A stretch of DNA of 64,000 bases, taken from the NCBI GenBank assembly GCA_963747965.1, contig CAVVGZ010000010.1, forward strand, positions 62,001 to 126,000, in the 5' to 3' direction. Both the position numbers and the translations under genes were made by a program. Below are positions 16,934-26,349 of this stretch, one piece after another. The notes beneath the pieces were generated by a model that was not told the DNA's origin, did not search any database, and saw nothing but the letters and a program-made list of their open reading frames with translations. Every line of letters starts with the position of its first letter. The first letter of the stretch is position 1. This stretch comes from CAVVGZ01 sp963747965 (lineage in GTDB: Bacteria > Chloroflexota > Anaerolineae > Anaerolineales > Anaerolineaceae).

Positions 16934-19639
16934 ATGTCAATCGCAAAGAACAAATTAATTTCCATTCTATCTACCAGTCATGGAAATTTTTCCATTTACC
17001 GCATTGATTCTGCCGAACAAGAAGGTTTTGGCAGGATCGAACGGCTTCCTTATACCATTCGTATATTGTTGGAGGGGGTATTGAGGAACCTCGATCGAAA
17101 AGGTGTCACTATACAGCAAGTTATTGATCTGGCTTCCTGGCAGCCGAAGCCCGGCTCCGGAAAACCGGCGCCATTCTTTCCGGGTAGAGTGGTGATGCAG
17201 GATCTGAGTGGGGTCCCTGTCATTATCGACCTGGCGGCAATGCGCACAGCCATGCTTGACCTCGGAGGTGATCCTCGCCTTGTCCAGCCGGTTATACCGG
17301 TGGATGTTGTCATCGATCACTCCATCCAGGTGGATTATTACGGAACGCCGGATGCATTCCAGAAAAATGTCGCCCTGGAGTTTGAACGCAATGAAGAACG
17401 GTATAAACTCCTGCGCTGGGCTCAGCAGGCATTTGATAACCTGAGGGTAATCCCCCCTGCCTCCGGGATCATCCACCAAATTAATCTGGAATACCTGACC
17501 AATGTTGTCCTCGTTAAGGATAGCGTTTTGGGACCGATTGCGTATCCCGATACCCTCATTGGTACCGATTCCCACACTACCATGATCAACGGGCTTGGAG
17601 TGGCAGGTTGGGGTGTGGGCGGTATCGAAGCTGTATCTGCAATGCTGGGTGAACCAATTGAGATTTTGCTCCCTGAAGTCATCGGGGTCAAACTCAACGG
17701 AAAACTTCCAGAGGGAGCAACCCCTACCGACCTTACCCTGACCCTGACCCAGGTATTAAGAAAGAAGGGTGTGGTCAATAAATTTGTCGAATTTTTCGGT
17801 CCCGGACTGCAGCACCTGACCCTGGCTGACCGGGCAATGGTTGCCAATATGGCGCCTGAATCCGGAGCGACAGTCCTCTTTTTTCCGATTGATTACCAGA
17901 CCTTGGATTACCTTAAACTGACTGGTAAATCTGCTTCTCAAATTGACCTGGTTGAAAGATATTCCAAAGAACAGCATCTGTTCCATAATGATGATGCCAG
18001 CCGGCCGGATTACAGCGAAATATTGGAGATGGATTTGAATTCAATTGAACCCAGCCTGGCCGGACCCAAGCGTCCACAGGATCGGGTACCCCTGTCCGCT
18101 ATGAAAACCTCCTTCCGGAAGGCTTTAACCCAGCCAAAAGCACAACGCGGCTTCGCCCTGGATCAGGTCAACCTGGAAAAGAATGACGCATCGGGCAGCC
18201 ATAAAAAGCTTTTAACCCACGGTTCCGTTGTGCTGGCTGCCATTACCTCCTGCACCAATACATCCAACCCCTTCGTGATGATTGGCGCAGGGCTTCTGGC
18301 AAAGAACGCTGTAGCATTGGGATTACAATGCAAATCCCATGTTAAAACCAGCCTGGCTCCCGGATCACTTGTGGTCACCGAGTATTTAAGTAAGTCCGGT
18401 TTACTCGAACCGTTGGCAGCATTAGGCTTCAACCTGGTTGGCTATGGCTGTACAACTTGCATCGGCAATACCGGTCCTTTGCCGGAAGCGATAGTCAGAG
18501 AAATCCAGGAGAATCACCTGGTAACGGCTGCTGTCCTCTCCGGTAACCGTAACTTCGAGGGACGGGTCAGCCCTCACACCCAGGCGAATTATCTGGCATC
18601 TCCCCCGCTGGTTGTTGCCTATGCACTTGCCGGGACAGTTGATATCGATTTAACCAGTGAACCTCTCGGAATTGGACAAAACGGCCAACCCGTTTTCCTG
18701 AAGCAGATTTGGCCATCCTCTTCCGATATCTTTGCCACAATTACCCGAACCATAGATTCGTCTTTGTTTACTAAAAGCTACCAGGATATCTTCCAGGGAA
18801 GCAGTGAATGGAATAAACTTGAAACAGCCAGCGGCATGCTTTACCGGTGGGATATGGATTCCACCTATTTGCAGCAGCCACCATTCTTTACGGGTATGTC
18901 CACCCATCCAGGGGGAAACGCAGATATATTAAACGCCCGTGCTCTTGCCTGCCTGGGAGATTCGATAACCACCGATCATATTTCACCAGCAGGAGCTATT
19001 CCAGTACATAGTCCAGCCGGCCAGTACCTGATTCAAAAAGGAGTTGGTGTTCAGGACTTTAATTCCTATGGATCACGGCGGGGCAACGACAGGGTGATGG
19101 TACGCGGAACATTTGCTAATATCAGGCTGAAGAACCAAATTGTGCCTGATATAGAAGGAGGGTTCACCAGGCACTTCCCAAGTGGAGAACAAATGACCAT
19201 TTTTGACGCTGCCATGCGATACAAGCAGGAAGGCACACCCCTGATAATCCTTGCCGGCAAAGAATATGGAACTGGCTCCAGCCGGGATTGGGCTGCCAAG
19301 GGAACCATTCTGCTGGGAGTAAAAGCAGTCCTTGCCGTCTCCTACGAGCGTATCCACCGCTCCAACCTGGTTGGAATGGGAGTCCTGCCTCTTGAATTTT
19401 TACCTGGAGAAAACGCAGCAACATTCCACTTGAAAGGGGACGAGATTTTTCATATCAGCGGTATTAAAGATATAAAGGAGCCTCTTTCTCGTCTCACTGT
19501 AAAAGCCATCAGTCAGGCCGGCAGCGAAAAATCAATTACCATGATTGCCAGGTTGGATACCAACACGGAGGTAGATTATTTCCAAAATGGCGGGATTTTG
19601 CAGACAATTCTTTATCAATGGCTGCGGGCAGAAGATTGA
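16934..19639 (+). CDS. acnA: Aconitate hydratase A
   Basis: A 901-residue AcnA/IRP-type aconitase that interconverts citrate and isocitrate through a [4Fe-4S] cluster. Visible signatures are GTDSHTTMINGLGVAGWGVGG, ITSCTNTSNP (first cluster Cys), GYGCTTCIGNTGP (the other two Cys) and the C-terminal swivel domain with GKEYGTGSSRDWAAKG. The length is usual for AcnA. GAGGGA precedes the ATG. Co-transcribed with icd, it completes the citrate to 2-oxoglutarate segment with the divergent citrate synthase. No iron-responsive element was seen in the short upstream gap. Confidence 0.97.
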   Translation: MSIAKNKLISILSTSHGNFSIYRIDSAEQEGFGRIERLPYTIRILLEGVLRNLDRKGVTIQQVIDLASWQPKPGSGKPAPFFPGRVVMQDLSGVPVIIDLAAMRTAMLDLGGDPRLVQPVIPVDVVIDHSIQVDYYGTPDAFQKNVALEFERNEERYKLLRWAQQAFDNLRVIPPASGIIHQINLEYLTNVVLVKDSVLGPIAYPDTLIGTDSHTTMINGLGVAGWGVGGIEAVSAMLGEPIEILLPEVIGVKLNGKLPEGATPTDLTLTLTQVLRKKGVVNKFVEFFGPGLQHLTLADRAMVANMAPESGATVLFFPIDYQTLDYLKLTGKSASQIDLVERYSKEQHLFHNDDASRPDYSEILEMDLNSIEPSLAGPKRPQDRVPLSAMKTSFRKALTQPKAQRGFALDQVNLEKNDASGSHKKLLTHGSVVLAAITSCTNTSNPFVMIGAGLLAKNAVALGLQCKSHVKTSLAPGSLVVTEYLSKSGLLEPLAALGFNLVGYGCTTCIGNTGPLPEAIVREIQENHLVTAAVLSGNRNFEGRVSPHTQANYLASPPLVVAYALAGTVDIDLTSEPLGIGQNGQPVFLKQIWPSSSDIFATITRTIDSSLFTKSYQDIFQGSSEWNKLETASGMLYRWDMDSTYLQQPPFFTGMSTHPGGNADILNARALACLGDSITTDHISPAGAIPVHSPAGQYLIQKGVGVQDFNSYGSRRGNDRVMVRGTFANIRLKNQIVPDIEGGFTRHFPSGEQMTIFDAAMRYKQEGTPLIILAGKEYGTGSSRDWAAKGTILLGVKAVLAVSYERIHRSNLVGMGVLPLEFLPGENAATFHLKGDEIFHISGIKDIKEPLSRLTVKAISQAGSEKSITMIARLDTNTEVDYFQNGGILQTILYQWLRAED

Positions 19640-19735
19640 ATAATATATACACCAGAAGAGCAGGGTATGGAAATGGTAACAAATAATTCCGTACCCCGGT
19701 TAACTTTTAGATGGCTTAATTGGAAAACCAAAAAT

Positions 19736-19761
19736 CCCGGGTATCCGGAGAGCTGCCCGGG
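19736..19761 (-). terminator. Terminator downstream of the SUI1 gene
   Basis: CCCGGG at 19756-19761 and CCCGGG at 19736-19741 can pair around a 14-base loop. Reading leftward the stem is followed by ATTTTTGGTTTT. It lies just beyond the SUI1 stop. Confidence 0.65.
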
Positions 19762-19766
19762 AAAAC

Positions 19767-20132
19767 CTAACTGCCGGTCATCTTTACCTTAAATCCTTTT
19801 CCGATTAATTCTTCACTTACTTTCTGGCGTAAATCACCTTGAACTTCCAGGGAATTATCCTTTATTGATCCCCCGGTACCGCATTTCCTTTTTAATTCTG
19901 CCGCAAGTTTCTCAAGCTCTTCACCAGAAAGGGAAAAACCGGTGATCACGGTCACCTTCTTTCCGTGACGCCCCTTGGTCTGTAAGGAAATTTTAAGAAT
20001 ACCATCCCCTTTTGGGATCTCTTTCATCTTCTTACAGGTACACTGCCCGATGGGATTTTGGCAAACCGGGCAAATTCTCCCGCTGTCGGTCGAGTATACA
20101 GTGGGATTTCCTCCCCGTGATATTATCTTCAT
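19767..20132 (-). CDS. SUI1/eIF1-family translation factor (YciH-like)
   Basis: A 121-residue protein. Residues 1-35 hold a small Cys-rich segment (CPVCQNPIGQCTCKK). Residues 45-121 are the SUI1 fold (LKISLQTKGRHGKKVTVITGF, LAAELKRKCGTGGSIKDNSLEVQGD). In E. coli YciH and archaeal aIF1 this fold checks start-codon selection on the small ribosomal subunit. The start at 20132 is preceded by an AGATAGG-like site; the frame extends 24 codons further without support. It is divergent from the MFS gene. The bacterial role is less certain than the family assignment. Confidence 0.9.
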   Translation of the reverse strand: MKIISRGGNPTVYSTDSGRICPVCQNPIGQCTCKKMKEIPKGDGILKISLQTKGRHGKKVTVITGFSLSGEELEKLAAELKRKCGTGGSIKDNSLEVQGDLRQKVSEELIGKGFKVKMTGS

Positions 20133-20196
20133 AAGCCTATCTCTACCATAAAAAGTAAGAATAATCCCTTTAGGATATAATTCAAAAACGTGCATT

Positions 20197-21508
20197 ATGG
20201 ACATTTATACCATCATCCAAAAGTTCCAGGCACCACTCAAAACAGGACACAAGACTAATTTTATCCAAAAGTTCCCCTTCTTTTATGGCTGGGTAATTTT
20301 TGCTGTCGGGACCCTGGGTCAAATAATGATAAGTCCTGGGCTTACCTTTGCTGTATCCCAGTTTATTGACTATTTCATCCGGGATTTGCAGATCAGCCGT
20401 TCCCTGGTAAGTACGCTTTACACAATTGCAACAATCATCGGCAGCTTATCCCTGTTAGTTATGGGTAGAATGGTCGACCGTTTTGGGCCAAGGGTGATGG
20501 GTGCACTGATCAGCCTGTTCTTTGGTTTATCCTGCATCTATATGGGTGCGGTTCTCAACGCCGCAATGCTTTTTTTAGGCTTTTTTGCATTGCGCATGCT
20601 GGGACAGAGCAGTCTTGGCCTGGTATGCAACACGGCCATTAATCTGTGGTGGGTTCGCAGGCGTGGTACCATCCTGGGTTTATCAGGATTAATCATAGGA
20701 ATTGGTGGCCTGGGTATCTTTCCAAACTTGATCCAGGCACTGATTGCATTATAAGGACTGGCGATTTGCTTATTTTATCCTGGGTGTAATGGTTCTTGTC
20801 GTCTTTCTGCCAGCAGCAGCTATCTTTTTTCGCAACCGACCGGAGGATTATGGGCTGCAGCCTGATGGTATCGGCACGATCCCATCCGGTGAAAACACGA
20901 TCCAGGTAAGCGTACCCATCGAGGAAAATTGGACTCTTAACGAAGCCATGCGCACGCCAATTTTTTGGATCATTGCCATTTGTACAGCAACCATATCACT
21001 GGTGATAAGCGGTTTGTTCTTTCATCTGGTAAGCATATTTGAGGACCAGCAGCTGCCGGCTGTAGTTGCGGCAAGTACATTCCTGCCGGTTGCTCTTGCC
21101 AGCGCCATTTTTAACCTTGTCAGCGGCATTCTTGTTGACCGGATCTCAGTAAATTACCTGCTGGCCGTATCGCAAGCGGCTCTGATAGCCTGCATGCTCT
21201 TTGCCCAGAATCTTTCAGGAATCCCTATGGCTTATCTGTTCGGGACGATGATCGGGATTTGTCTTGGACTATCCAATACGATCAGCAGCGTCAGCTGGGC
21301 TAAATACTATGGCCGGGAACACCTTGGCGCAATCACGGGTGCCTCAGCAATAATCATGATTATTGGTTCAGCCCTGGGTCCGATGCCGCTGGGGATTGCT
21401 CGTGATCTGCTTGGCAGCTACGACCAGGCTCTCACCTGGGCAATCAGCCTGCCATTAATCCTTATGGCTGCCAGCCTGTTTGCCCGTCCTCCCGTAAAAT
21501 CAAGCTGA
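20197..21508 (+). pseudogene. MFS transporter (OFA/monocarboxylate-like), one frameshift
   Basis: Two frames make one 12-helix major facilitator. The first (20197-20754) contains helices 1-6 with the loop motif GRMVDRFGPRVMG and WWVRRRGTILG. The second (to 21508) holds helices 7-12 (NTISSVSWAKYYGREHLGAITG). The break is at 20749-20750: removing one T from the TT turns ...GCA TTA TAA into ...GCA TAT AAG GAC TGG, joining into ALIAYKDWRFAYF, the expected centre of the family. The fold resembles oxalate/formate or monocarboxylate carriers; the substrate is unknown. The cause may be sequencing error or recent loss. Confidence 0.78.
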
Positions 21509-21509
21509 C

Positions 21510-22314
21510 CTACTCGATGATAATTCCATCCAGGTTTTCCTCGGGGGCAGGATACTCCATTTTTAGCTTCTTTAATGCATCAACCAGGATGCTGGAAATT
21601 ACCAGGTTGCGATACCAGTTGCGGTTCGCCGGGATAATATACCAGGGCGCCCAGGCTTTACTCGTCTTGCTGAGAAGATCCTCATAAGCAGATGTGTACT
21701 GGTCCCACAACTTACGTTCCTTGAGGTCGTTAAACTTTAAATTTCCACCGCTTGGACGGATCATCCAATCTCTCCTGAAGCCTCTGTTTCTGTTCCTCAA
21801 GATCAATATGAAGGTAAAACTTTAAGATGGTTGTGCCTTCTTCTGCCATCATTTTCTCAAACGCATTAATTTGATCATAGCGTTTGCGCCAGACTTTCTC
21901 CGGAACAAGTTCATGAACTCGAACAACCAGGACATCTTCATAATGACTGCGGTTAAAAATGACAATTTCCCCTTTACCCGGTACCTGCTTATGTACCCGC
22001 CATAGATAATCATGCGCCAATTCCTCATCTGTAGGTACTTTAAAACTGGCTACCTTTACACCCTGAGGGTTGACACCTTCAAATACCCCGCTGATCACGC
22101 CGTCTTTTCCGCTGGTATCCATACCTTGCAGAACAATCAGGACTTTATGTTTGTATTCAACATAAAGCAGTTCCTGGAGAGCTTCCAGTTCTTCATTCAG
22201 TTTGGTAAAACCCTTAATTGCATCTTTCTTATCCCCGTCAAAAGCACTGGTTTCATTTGGATCCCAATCGGAGAGTTTTACACTCTTTCCCGGTTTGACT
22301 TGATATCGTTCCAT
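21510..22314 (-). pseudogene. ppk2: Polyphosphate kinase 2 family protein, one frameshift
   Basis: The N-terminal frame (22314 down to about 21730) has the PPK2 signatures: Walker A GMDTSGKDG, NRSHYEDVLVVRVHELVP and RLDDPSKRWKF. It then meets a stop (WKFKV*), while the adjacent frame continues the family exactly (NDLKERKLWDQY...WAPWYIIPANRNWYRN) to 21510. Removing one base from the AAA run at 21732-21734 (plus strand) gives ...KRWKFKVNDLKER... and an intact protein of about 267 residues. PPK2 enzymes move phosphate between polyphosphate and nucleotides. The restored protein would have full catalytic motifs, so a sequence error is plausible. Confidence 0.85.
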
Positions 22315-22464
22315 AATCTATACCTCCCATTAATAAGGCTTCTTAATTACAAATTTTTCAAATTCACGGCAGAATTTGCAGTCGATGTTGTTAATTATTT
22401 TATCAAAATCTATGGCGCTGGATTTCATTTTGGGGTAGGCATATTAATGCGATTTCAATAAGCG

Positions 22465-23988
22465 TTATGATACCAGGTCGGATGGAGGAAAAACACGGAT
22501 TGCTGCCTCCCCGCTTACCGGACATTTGAACTCGCAGATCCCGCAGCCAGTACAGAATTCTCCCTTGATATATGGCTGTTGGATGGAGATTGATTCACCC
22601 GATTCATCCTGCACGTGTACCACCTGAAGCCCTATTGCTTTATTAGCCACCGGACATACTTCCTCACACACGATGCAAGGCGTTGCATATGCCCATGGCA
22701 AACAGCGATTCTTATCGATGCTCGCCAATCCTATCCGATAGGATTGTTTCTGTTCTAAATTCATCGGGATTAACGCCCCCGTCGGGCAGGCGTCCACACA
22801 GGCTTTACAATTTAACATGCAATAACCCAGGCGCGGTACCAGGCGGGGAGTAAATAGGTTCTGCCAACCAGTCTCAAAGAATGTTAGCTGTAAGCCCTGG
22901 GTTGGACATACCCGGATACATTCACTGCATCGGATGCAGAGGGAATAAAACTCTGGCAGCGCAGCCCCGGGTGGATAAATTAGATTCGGATGGCTCCCCT
23001 TGACAACCGGCTCAATATTTGCCAGGGCTGCAGCCCCAGCCGCCGCAGCAAAACTTGCCAATATTGCACGCCTGCCTGGATCATATTCCTGCCTTGCGGC
23101 TGCTTTGTATATGGGAATCTGCCAAACAAAGGATGCTGAATTCCTGGAACAGTTAACCATACAGTTATGGCAAACCAGGCATTCCGCCGGATCACTCTGA
23201 TAGCTCTTCTGTGGATTTATTGTGCCTGTCGGGCATTCGAAATTACAAATACCGCATCCCGAACAGGAATTATTAACCACCCTTCTTGTGAGTGAGAATC
23301 GTGAGATTAATCCCAGCAGCGCCCCGGACGGGCAGAGATATCTACACCAGAACCTTACAGCCAGCCAGTTCAATCCAACCAGAAATAAAAATAGCAGGAA
23401 TATTGCTAAGGCATTTATGAAAACAGGTTGAATATCAAGGAGTAATGGATAGGATACTGCCTGGTGAAACCAATCCAGAACACCCCACAGGATTTCAAAC
23501 TGATAGAAAAAATTCTCGGTTTGTAATACTGCCGCTCGTATTGCAGGCCATACCGCAGCCGAAAGCGTTCGATTAAGGTTGGCTATTGGATCAAGCAGGA
23601 TCAAGGAAATGCTTCCAAAAAATCCTGCGAAAATTGTTACATATAAAAGGATGTATTTTACACTCCGCCATGATTCAGATACTGTGAAGGGTTTGCGGTT
23701 TTTTGGACCAAGAATTTGCAGAAGCGTCCCGAGAGGACAAATCCAACCACACCACACCCTTCCAAATAATAAAGTAAGAATCAGCGTGATACCACCGATG
23801 GCAAAAGCCGGGATCCATACCCGACCAGCCAGCATCACCATGAACCCTGTCAATGGATTGAGCCGGAAAAAGACATTTTCAATTCCAAACCGGATGGCGT
23901 AAATGGATTGTATAGACAAATACAGGAAAAATCCCAGGGATAAGACCTGGATGATCCGGCGGAATGACTGCCAGGATTCTGCACTCAA
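22465..23988 (-). CDS. NapH/MauN-type polyferredoxin membrane protein
   Basis: A 507-residue membrane iron-sulfur protein. Residues 1-220 contain five or six membrane spans with the NapH-type motifs CGWICPLG and CRYLCPSGA. The C-terminal half carries a series of ferredoxin-like clusters (CSGCGICNFECP, CLVCHNCMVNC, CIRCSECIRVCP, CKACVDACP, CIVCEEVCP, CTGCGICEFKCP). A hydrophobic stretch around residue 310 preceded by RR (GRRAILASFAAAAGAAALA) looks like an internal twin-arginine-like helix. It probably passes electrons between the quinone pool and an exported oxidoreductase. The gene overlaps the upstream DUF362 gene by ATGA, so the two act together. The electron donor and acceptor are unknown. 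Confidence 0.88.
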   Translation of the reverse strand: MSAESWQSFRRIIQVLSLGFFLYLSIQSIYAIRFGIENVFFRLNPLTGFMVMLAGRVWIPAFAIGGITLILTLLFGRVWCGWICPLGTLLQILGPKNRKPFTVSESWRSVKYILLYVTIFAGFFGSISLILLDPIANLNRTLSAAVWPAIRAAVLQTENFFYQFEILWGVLDWFHQAVSYPLLLDIQPVFINALAIFLLFLFLVGLNWLAVRFWCRYLCPSGALLGLISRFSLTRRVVNNSCSGCGICNFECPTGTINPQKSYQSDPAECLVCHNCMVNCSRNSASFVWQIPIYKAAARQEYDPGRRAILASFAAAAGAAALANIEPVVKGSHPNLIYPPGAALPEFYSLCIRCSECIRVCPTQGLQLTFFETGWQNLFTPRLVPRLGYCMLNCKACVDACPTGALIPMNLEQKQSYRIGLASIDKNRCLPWAYATPCIVCEEVCPVANKAIGLQVVHVQDESGESISIQQPYIKGEFCTGCGICEFKCPVSGEAAIRVFPPSDLVS

Positions 23989-25037
23989 ACTGAGAATTCC
24001 TCCATTTTAATGGAACTCAGGTCCATTGTGCCCAGGCCCATATCAGCCGATGCCTGAATATAAGATATATCGGAGGCGGCCATTCCGAAGAGGCTGGACG
24101 CATAAGTATCAGCAGCCACAATATCAGCACTGGCAATCACCTGGTTGGTGGATTTGACATCATTCAAATCACCACCGGTTGGGCCATTTCTCGTAAGTAT
24201 TCTCACAGCATCGATCACAGTAAGCGCCGGTTTCACCTTGCTGACCAGATCTGCCACCCGCTGACCCAGATTGCCGTGCATTGCGCCGGGCCTGTTGATC
24301 ACCCCAAGCATGTTCTTGCCGCCCAGAGTCAGCCTGGCAAGTCCATGGGTTTTTGCAATCGGGACATTAATGATAACATCGGCTTCTATAATGGGAATAT
24401 AAAACTCCCATTCATTCAAATCACGTCCATCGGGAATTGGGAAAATGCGGTATTTATTGCGGTTCATCACTTCCATCTCCCCACCAGCCTGACCAACCGC
24501 CTCAGCGATTCCACTTCGCTGGTAAGCACTTTCGGCAGAGCCTCCAAACGGATTATCCATAACCCGCACATTTTTTGCACCGGATGCCAGGCACATTTTT
24601 ACCAGTGCGGCAATAACCCATGGATTGGTTGTCGCTGCATACTCATAAGAATAATAATCTGTACAGATATTCGGTTTTATAATGACATCATTCCCTGGAT
24701 GGACAAATTTTTCCATTCCTCCCAATGCCGCAATTGCTGCGTTGGTGATGGTTTCTGCATCCTCTCCGTGCACAATTGACAGATAGGTTAAACCGGATGG
24801 TTTGGTTTCGGGCGTTTCTCCGCTCGTAGCCGTGCTGGTTGCTTGCGGATTGCTTATTTCAGGTCTAGCAGTACCAGTGGACCTGGTTGTCACAGAACCA
24901 GTGTTTAGTCTATCTGGATTTTGTACACTATTTTCTTCATTAGTCAAGCCGCATGCAGTGAGAAATGAACCGGCGCCAGCCATCCCTAGCAAACGGACAA
25001 AATCCCTTCTTGAGAATTTATTGTTTTCGTTTAACAA
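23985..25037 (-). CDS. DUF362 domain protein, Tat-exported lipoprotein
   Basis: A 350-residue protein. The N-terminus SRRDFVRLLGMAGAGSFLTACG is a twin-arginine signal with a lipobox Cys. A Ser/Thr-rich linker follows (residues 35-75), then the DUF362 domain (VIIKPNICTDYYSYEYAATTNPWV, SGAKNVRVMDNPFGG, VPIAKTHGLARLTLGGKNMLGV). The start is TTG at 25037 with AGGAGG upstream. DUF362 proteins are of unknown function and often accompany ferredoxins. Here the next gene is a polyferredoxin with translational overlap. A role at the outer membrane face receiving electrons is likely but inferred. Confidence 0.85.
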   Translation of the reverse strand: MLNENNKFSRRDFVRLLGMAGAGSFLTACGLTNEENSVQNPDRLNTGSVTTRSTGTARPEISNPQATSTATSGETPETKPSGLTYLSIVHGEDAETITNAAIAALGGMEKFVHPGNDVIIKPNICTDYYSYEYAATTNPWVIAALVKMCLASGAKNVRVMDNPFGGSAESAYQRSGIAEAVGQAGGEMEVMNRNKYRIFPIPDGRDLNEWEFYIPIIEADVIINVPIAKTHGLARLTLGGKNMLGVINRPGAMHGNLGQRVADLVSKVKPALTVIDAVRILTRNGPTGGDLNDVKSTNQVIASADIVAADTYASSLFGMAASDISYIQASADMGLGTMDLSSIKMEEFSV

Positions 25038-25208
25038 ATGAAACCTTTCCTCCTACCCCTAAAAAAATTCATGAATGAACAAAATTCAAATTTTCCAGTT
25101 TAGTACCGTTATTAATTTACCAATTATATTTTAAATCTTGAAATCATTACATAAACAATAGCAATCCTGAGACCTTTTTTACCATTCTTGTATTCCATAG
25201 GTACAGTG

Positions 25209-26090
25209 TCACGAGATTGTTAATCCATTTACCGGGAAATAGCATAATCCGGCGGTCCCTGGACCGGTATGCACACCCAGGACCGGAGATAATTCGGCAA
25301 TAATGGATTCAACACAATTCATGCGTTCTTCCATCATAACTTTAATTTTTTCCGCTTCTTCGCGGCAAGCCGCATGAACATAGGCGGTTTTTATCTTACC
25401 CCCGGAGCCTACTGCGTTTTCTACCATTTCTACCATTTTTGCATAGGCCTTCTGCCGGGTACGGGCCTGTCCAAGTGCTACAATAATCCCATCCTCCATG
25501 CCGATCAATGGTTTTACATTCAAAAAAGAAGCCAACAAATATTTGGCTCTCCCAATCCTTCCGCCCATGTAAAGGTATCGTAAGGTATCAGCCGTCTGTA
25601 TCATTTTTACCCTGGGGATCATATTGTAAACAAGGTCAATAATGTCTCCCATGGATAATCCTTTCATGGCGGCCCGCGCTGCTTCTATCACTATCCAACC
25701 CTGGCATAGAGAAACGTTCAGCGTATCAATCACTTCAATTTTCAACTTGGGAATAGCTTCCTGAATCATGGATTTCCCCACCAGCGCAGCCTGGTATGCA
25801 CCGCTCCCTTTTGAAGTCATGTGAATACTGATAATCTCCTCTGTCCCTTCTTCTTCAACCAGATTTTTATAGGTTGAAAAATAATCTCCAGCACCAGGGC
25901 ATGCTGTCTTTGGGAGTTCAGTTGCGGTAGGCAGCCAACTGTAGAATTCCTCACGGTGTATCGTTACCATGTCCCTCAATACCTCCTCACCGCGGTGAAT
26001 ATAGTAAGGGACCCAGTGAATTTTGAGAGCATCAATCATGGCTTCCGGAATACTGGCAGCGCTGTCTGTAACAATGCAAACTTTGTTCAT
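25209..26090 (-). CDS. DegV family fatty-acid-binding protein
   Basis: A 293-residue DegV protein. VCIVTDSAASIPEAM at the N-terminus, ISIHMTSKGSGAYQAA near residue 88 and GRIGRAKYLLASFLNVKPLI near residue 180 are the family landmarks. DegV/FakB proteins bind a fatty acid and present it to the FakA kinase for phosphorylation; FakA is not in this window. AAGGAG lies 6 bases before the ATG. It stands alone between DUF362 and the divergent lexA. Confidence 0.92.
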   Translation of the reverse strand: MNKVCIVTDSAASIPEAMIDALKIHWVPYYIHRGEEVLRDMVTIHREEFYSWLPTATELPKTACPGAGDYFSTYKNLVEEEGTEEIISIHMTSKGSGAYQAALVGKSMIQEAIPKLKIEVIDTLNVSLCQGWIVIEAARAAMKGLSMGDIIDLVYNMIPRVKMIQTADTLRYLYMGGRIGRAKYLLASFLNVKPLIGMEDGIIVALGQARTRQKAYAKMVEMVENAVGSGGKIKTAYVHAACREEAEKIKVMMEERMNCVESIIAELSPVLGVHTGPGTAGLCYFPVNGLTIS

Positions 26091-26276
26091 TGAGTTCTCC
26101 TTGCAAGGAACCGGAAAATATTACCGTTCCCTGGAAATCATTCTCATTAAACCTTAATAAAAGTCTACCATTTAAAAATATTTTTGTAGAGAACGACAAT
26201 CATCTCTTGTTTCACCAATGTCTTCCCAACCTGAAAAGGAAATTTATTCTATTTGAAACACATTGAAAGTTTGTTC

Positions 26277-26305
26277 TTGACACAGAACGTTTGTTCTGTT
26301 ATACT
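26277..26305 (+). promoter_or_regulatory. lexA promoter with embedded SOS box
   Basis: TTGACA (26277-26282), a 17-base spacer and TATACT (26300-26305) form the promoter. The spacer is filled by ACAGAAC-GTTT-GTTCTGT (26282-26299), a perfect palindrome containing the Gram-positive/Chloroflexota-type LexA site GAAC-N4-GTTC. A degenerate second copy, GAAAGTTTGTTC, lies at 26265-26276. This is a textbook autorepression layout. Confidence 0.9.
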
Positions 26306-26349
26306 AATTTTAGTAAACAGGATCGAATAATTGCATGGGGAGTTGAATC

